DNA of 62,222 nucleotides, taken from Paenibacillus tyrphae. Its GTDB lineage: Bacteria > Bacillota > Bacilli > Paenibacillales > NBRC-103111. The DNA lies in NCBI RefSeq assembly GCF_024158745.1, contig NZ_JAMZAW010000038.1:1-62222 (forward strand). The letters are read 5' to 3'. Below are positions 59,791-62,222 of the stretch, piece by piece. The notes under the pieces are model-generated. The model was given only the letters and a program-made list of their open reading frames with translations. It did not search any database and was not told the origin of the DNA. How positions within the stretch are numbered: position 1 is the stretch's first letter; each line of letters starts with the position of its first letter. The position numbers and the translations under genes were made by a program.

Positions 59791-59819
59791 TTGACATTTG
59801 AATGGGGTTGCAATATAAT
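59791..59819 (+). promoter_or_regulatory. greA promoter
   Basis: TTGACA (59791-59796) and TATAAT (59814-59819), both consensus, are 17 bases apart. The leader would be about 125 bases with no clear regulatory structure. Confidence 0.75.
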
Positions 59820-59952
59820 CAGTCAATAGTCATTTGCGGCCGACGGTTGGTGGCATCAAGCAGCGTCGCGTTCATATAGTAATTATCAGTGAATTCATAC
59901 TCGATTGGGCTCGAAATATGAAAATCTTTCACACGACGGGAGATAGGTAGTA

Positions 59953-60429
59953 ATGGCGGAAAAAGAAGTCATTCTCACGCAGGAAGGTTTGAAAAAGCTC
60001 GAGGAAGAGCTGGAGCATTTAAAGTCGGTGAAGCGCCGCGAGGTGGCGGAGCGGATTAAAGTGGCGATCGGTTACGGCGATATCAGCGAGAACTCGGAAT
60101 ACGAAGACGCCAAGAACGAACAAGCGTTCGTTGAGGGCCGTGTTATCACTTTGGAGAAAATGCTGCGCAACGCGCGGATTATCAACAACGACGAAGTCGA
60201 TACGGATGCTGTGAACGTCGGTTCCATCGTCATCTTGAAGGACCTCGAATTCGGGGATATCGTCGAATACTCCATCGTTGGTACGGCGGAATCCGACCCG
60301 TTCCAAAATAAAATTTCCAACGAAAGCCCGGTCGGCAAAGCCATTCTCGGCAAGCGCAAAGGGGCAATCGTCGACGTCAGCGTACCGGCAGGCGTTATCC
60401 AGTACGAAATTATCGATATCAAGAAGTAA
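59953..60429 (+). CDS. greA: Transcription elongation factor GreA
   Basis: 158 residues. An N-terminal coiled coil (about 1-75) with ISENSEYEDAKNEQAF at its tip, whose acidic residues enter the polymerase channel, and a C-terminal FKBP-like domain (about 80-158). It rescues backtracked RNA polymerase by transcript cleavage. GGGAGA lies before the ATG. Confidence 0.95.
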   Translation: MAEKEVILTQEGLKKLEEELEHLKSVKRREVAERIKVAIGYGDISENSEYEDAKNEQAFVEGRVITLEKMLRNARIINNDEVDTDAVNVGSIVILKDLEFGDIVEYSIVGTAESDPFQNKISNESPVGKAILGKRKGAIVDVSVPAGVIQYEIIDIKK

Positions 60430-60446
60430 ACGGCGACAACAAAAGG

Positions 60447-60468
60447 AGCTTCCTCAGGAAGCTTTTTT
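60447..60468 (+). terminator. Terminator after greA
   Basis: A 7-base perfect stem (60447-60453 with 60457-60463) with a 3-base loop and six T residues. Confidence 0.8.
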
Positions 60469-60515
60469 GACTATAGAGCCGGGAAGCTTTACTTACGAAC
60501 CAAGGAGCTGGAAAC

Positions 60516-62012
60516 ATGACTGTGGAATTGGAATTGAATGAATTGCTGCAAATTCGGCGCAACAAATTGGATGAACTGCGCGGCCTTGGAATAGATCCGT
60601 TCGGGCAAAAGTTCGAAAGAACGCACCATGCCGGCGATATTTTCAAAGCCTACGAAGACAAATCCAAGGAAGACCTTGAAGCGCTTTCCGCCGAGGTGAG
60701 CATTGCCGGGCGGATTATGCAGAAGCGGGAAATGGGCAAAGCGGGCTTTGCCCATATTCAGGACATCACCGGCAAGATTCAAATTTACGTGCGCGCCGAT
60801 GCGTTGGAAGAAGCCAAGTACAAGGCGTACGAACTCCTGGATATCGGCGATTTGATCGGCGTTCGCGGCACCGTCTTCAAGACAAAAACGGGCGAGCTTT
60901 CCGTTAAAGCGACATCGGTAGAAGTGCTGTCCAAATCGCTTCTGCCTTTGCCGGAGAAATATCATGGGCTCAAAGATGTCGAGCTGCGATACCGTCAACG
61001 TTACGTGGATCTGATCATGAACCAAGACGTGCAGCAGACCTTCATTTTGCGTTCCAAAATCATTCAGTCGATGCGTCGCTACCTGGATTCCCGCGGCTAT
61101 TTGGAAGTCGAGACGCCAACCCTGCATGCCATTGCGGGCGGTGCGGCCGCTCGTCCTTTTATCACGCATCATAATGCGCTAGACATGCAGCTGTATATGC
61201 GGATTGCGATCGAGCTGCATTTGAAGCGTTTGATTGTCGGCGGGATGGAAAAAGTGTATGAAATCGGACGGGTCTACCGTAACGAAGGTATTTCGACGCG
61301 CCATAACCCGGAATTTACGATGATTGAGCTGTACGAAGCGTATGCCGACTATAAAGACATCATGAAGCTGACGGAAGAGATGATCGCGCATATTGCTCAG
61401 GAAGTGCTGGGCACGACCAAAATTACGTATCAAGATAAAGAAATCGATCTTGCTCCGTCGTGGCGTCGGGTCTCGATGGTCGATGCGATTAAAGAAGTGA
61501 CAGGCGTTGACTTCAGTGTTCAGATGACGGACGAGGAAGCACATCGCTTGGCCAAAGAACACAAAGTGCCGGTTGAGCCGATGATGACCTTCGGTCATAT
61601 CGTGAACCAGTTCTTTGAAACGTTCGTCGAGGAGACGCTTATTCAGCCTACATTCATCACGGGGCATCCGGTGGCGATTTCTCCGCTGGCGAAAAAGAAC
61701 GAGCAGGACCCTCGGTTCACGGACCGTTTCGAGCTGTTTATCGTGGCGCGCGAGCACGCCAATGCCTTCACCGAGCTGAACGATCCGATCGATCAGCGGG
61801 AGCGGTTCGAAGCGCAGCTGGTGGAGCGGGAGCAGGGTAACGACGAGGCGCATGAAATGGACGAAGACTTCGTGCGCGCTCTCGAATACGGCATGCCGCC
61901 AACCGGAGGTCTCGGGATCGGGATCGACCGTCTGGTGATGCTGCTTACGAATGCGCCGTCGATTCGTGACGTGCTGCTTTTCCCGCTGATGCGTGAGCGT
62001 CAAGGCGAATAA
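60516..62012 (+). CDS. lysS: Lysyl-tRNA synthetase, class II
   Basis: 498 residues. An OB-fold anticodon domain (about 55-145) leads to the class II core: motif 2 YRNEGISTRHNPEFTMIE and motif 3 GGLGIGIDRLVMLLT near residue 470. It charges tRNA-Lys. CAAGGAG lies before the ATG. It closes the conserved block before the next rRNA operon. Confidence 0.96.
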   Translation: MTVELELNELLQIRRNKLDELRGLGIDPFGQKFERTHHAGDIFKAYEDKSKEDLEALSAEVSIAGRIMQKREMGKAGFAHIQDITGKIQIYVRADALEEAKYKAYELLDIGDLIGVRGTVFKTKTGELSVKATSVEVLSKSLLPLPEKYHGLKDVELRYRQRYVDLIMNQDVQQTFILRSKIIQSMRRYLDSRGYLEVETPTLHAIAGGAAARPFITHHNALDMQLYMRIAIELHLKRLIVGGMEKVYEIGRVYRNEGISTRHNPEFTMIELYEAYADYKDIMKLTEEMIAHIAQEVLGTTKITYQDKEIDLAPSWRRVSMVDAIKEVTGVDFSVQMTDEEAHRLAKEHKVPVEPMMTFGHIVNQFFETFVEETLIQPTFITGHPVAISPLAKKNEQDPRFTDRFELFIVAREHANAFTELNDPIDQRERFEAQLVEREQGNDEAHEMDEDFVRALEYGMPPTGGLGIGIDRLVMLLTNAPSIRDVLLFPLMRERQGE

Positions 62013-62025
62013 TTTAGACAAGCAG

Positions 62026-62064
62026 AACATGCTTCGCTCTTTATGAGGGAGCATGTTTTTTTTG
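62026..62064 (+). terminator. Terminator after lysS
   Basis: An 8-base stem (62026-62033 with 62050-62057), extended by partial pairing, and a run of eight T residues. Confidence 0.85.
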
Positions 62065-62102
62065 TTTGCTCTAGAGTTAGTTCGAAAGGCAGAAAATAAC
62101 AG

Positions 62103-62204
62103 TTGCAAAGTGCAGGAGCGTTTGGTATATTAGTCATTGTCACTTCTGCGGTTGAGCTCGAAAGAGCCGAGCATGAAAAAAGAAATTAAAAATAATGCTT
62201 GCAA
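62103..62204 (+). promoter_or_regulatory. Tandem promoters, probably of an rRNA operon
   Basis: TTGCAA (62103-62108) and TATATT (62126-62131) are 17 bases apart. A second TTGCAA (62199-62204) is cut off by the window end exactly 18 bases later, where a -10 would begin. Two such promoters after lysS fit the rrnW position of B. subtilis. Confidence 0.55.
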
Positions 62205-62222
62205 TCAACTAGGCAGATGTGA

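Noticed and set aside
1..62222. CRISPR array, integrase, insertion sequence or toxin-antitoxin pair
   Set aside because: No regularly spaced direct repeats, no transposase or recombinase frames, and no small paired genes of that kind were found on reading both strands.

Overview
The window reads as a chromosomal core segment of a spore-forming Firmicute of the Paenibacillaceae, most likely Paenibacillus or a near relative. Three things point there. The gene order follows the Bacillus subtilis csfB-to-lysS region almost gene by gene. Sporulation genes are abundant (gin, yabG, an SspF-type SASP, spoVG, fin, spoVT, yabP, yabQ, spoIIE). The base composition is moderately high in GC (by eye in the mid-50s percent) and many starts are TTG or GTG behind strong purine-rich ribosome binding sites. 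The first 200 bases look like the tail of an rRNA operon, and the last 120 bases look like the tandem promoters of another, so the window probably runs from one rRNA operon to the next. That is the B. subtilis arrangement (rrnA before csfB, rrnW after lysS). All assignments come from reading the sequence; no database search was run.

Layout. 0.2-9 kb: a small membrane protein, gin, a PLP decarboxylase, tmk, darA, yaaR, holB, ricT, yabA, trmN6 and rsmI, then a 700-base stretch without a convincing gene. 9-16 kb: abrB, divergent from an HD phosphohydrolase gene with Spo0A boxes between them, then tatD, a c-di-AMP (ydaO-type) riboswitch with its terminator, a G5/3D cell-wall protein, rnmV, rsmA and yabG. 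16-23 kb: veg, a SASP gene, ispE, purR, ridA, spoVG, glmU, ctc, pth and fin. 23-35.5 kb: mfd, a PrsA-type lipoprotein, spoVT, a polysaccharide-type flippase, the YabN/MazG fusion, HU, rqcP, yabP, yabQ, divIC, an S1-domain protein and one tRNA-Met. 36-46 kb: spoIIE, a small accessory insert (AT-rich VanZ-like gene and a short RadC/JAB gene), yabS, yabT, tilS, hpt and ftsH. 46-62 kb: nadABC, coaX, hslO, a parvulin, cysK, pabB-pabA-pabC-folP-folB-folK, an XRE regulator, dusB, greA and lysS.

How it fits together. Most genes are housekeeping: replication and repair (tmk, holB, yabA, mfd), tRNA and rRNA modification, NAD, folate and isoprenoid synthesis, and translation quality control. Interleaved are sporulation genes whose promoters can often be read directly: sigma-H at spoVG, sigma-F-like at gin and fin, sigma-G-like at the SASP gene and spoVT, sigma-K-like at yabG, and a Spo0A/sigma-A promoter with a 21-base spacer at spoIIE. 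c-di-AMP appears twice, as a receptor protein (DarA) and as a riboswitch.

No wholly new multigene system is evident. The points most worth a second look are intergenic: a Spo0A-box cluster shared by abrB and the HD gene, a hairpin that hides the ctc ribosome binding site and overlaps a possible alternative promoter, several large palindromic elements (8.9, 23.4, 33.5 and 53.5 kb), a LexA-like palindrome on the folP promoter, the AbrB variant with a zinc-ribbon tail, the SASP with a long Pro/Tyr tail, and the VanZ-like gene with no ordinary start codon behind its ribosome binding site.
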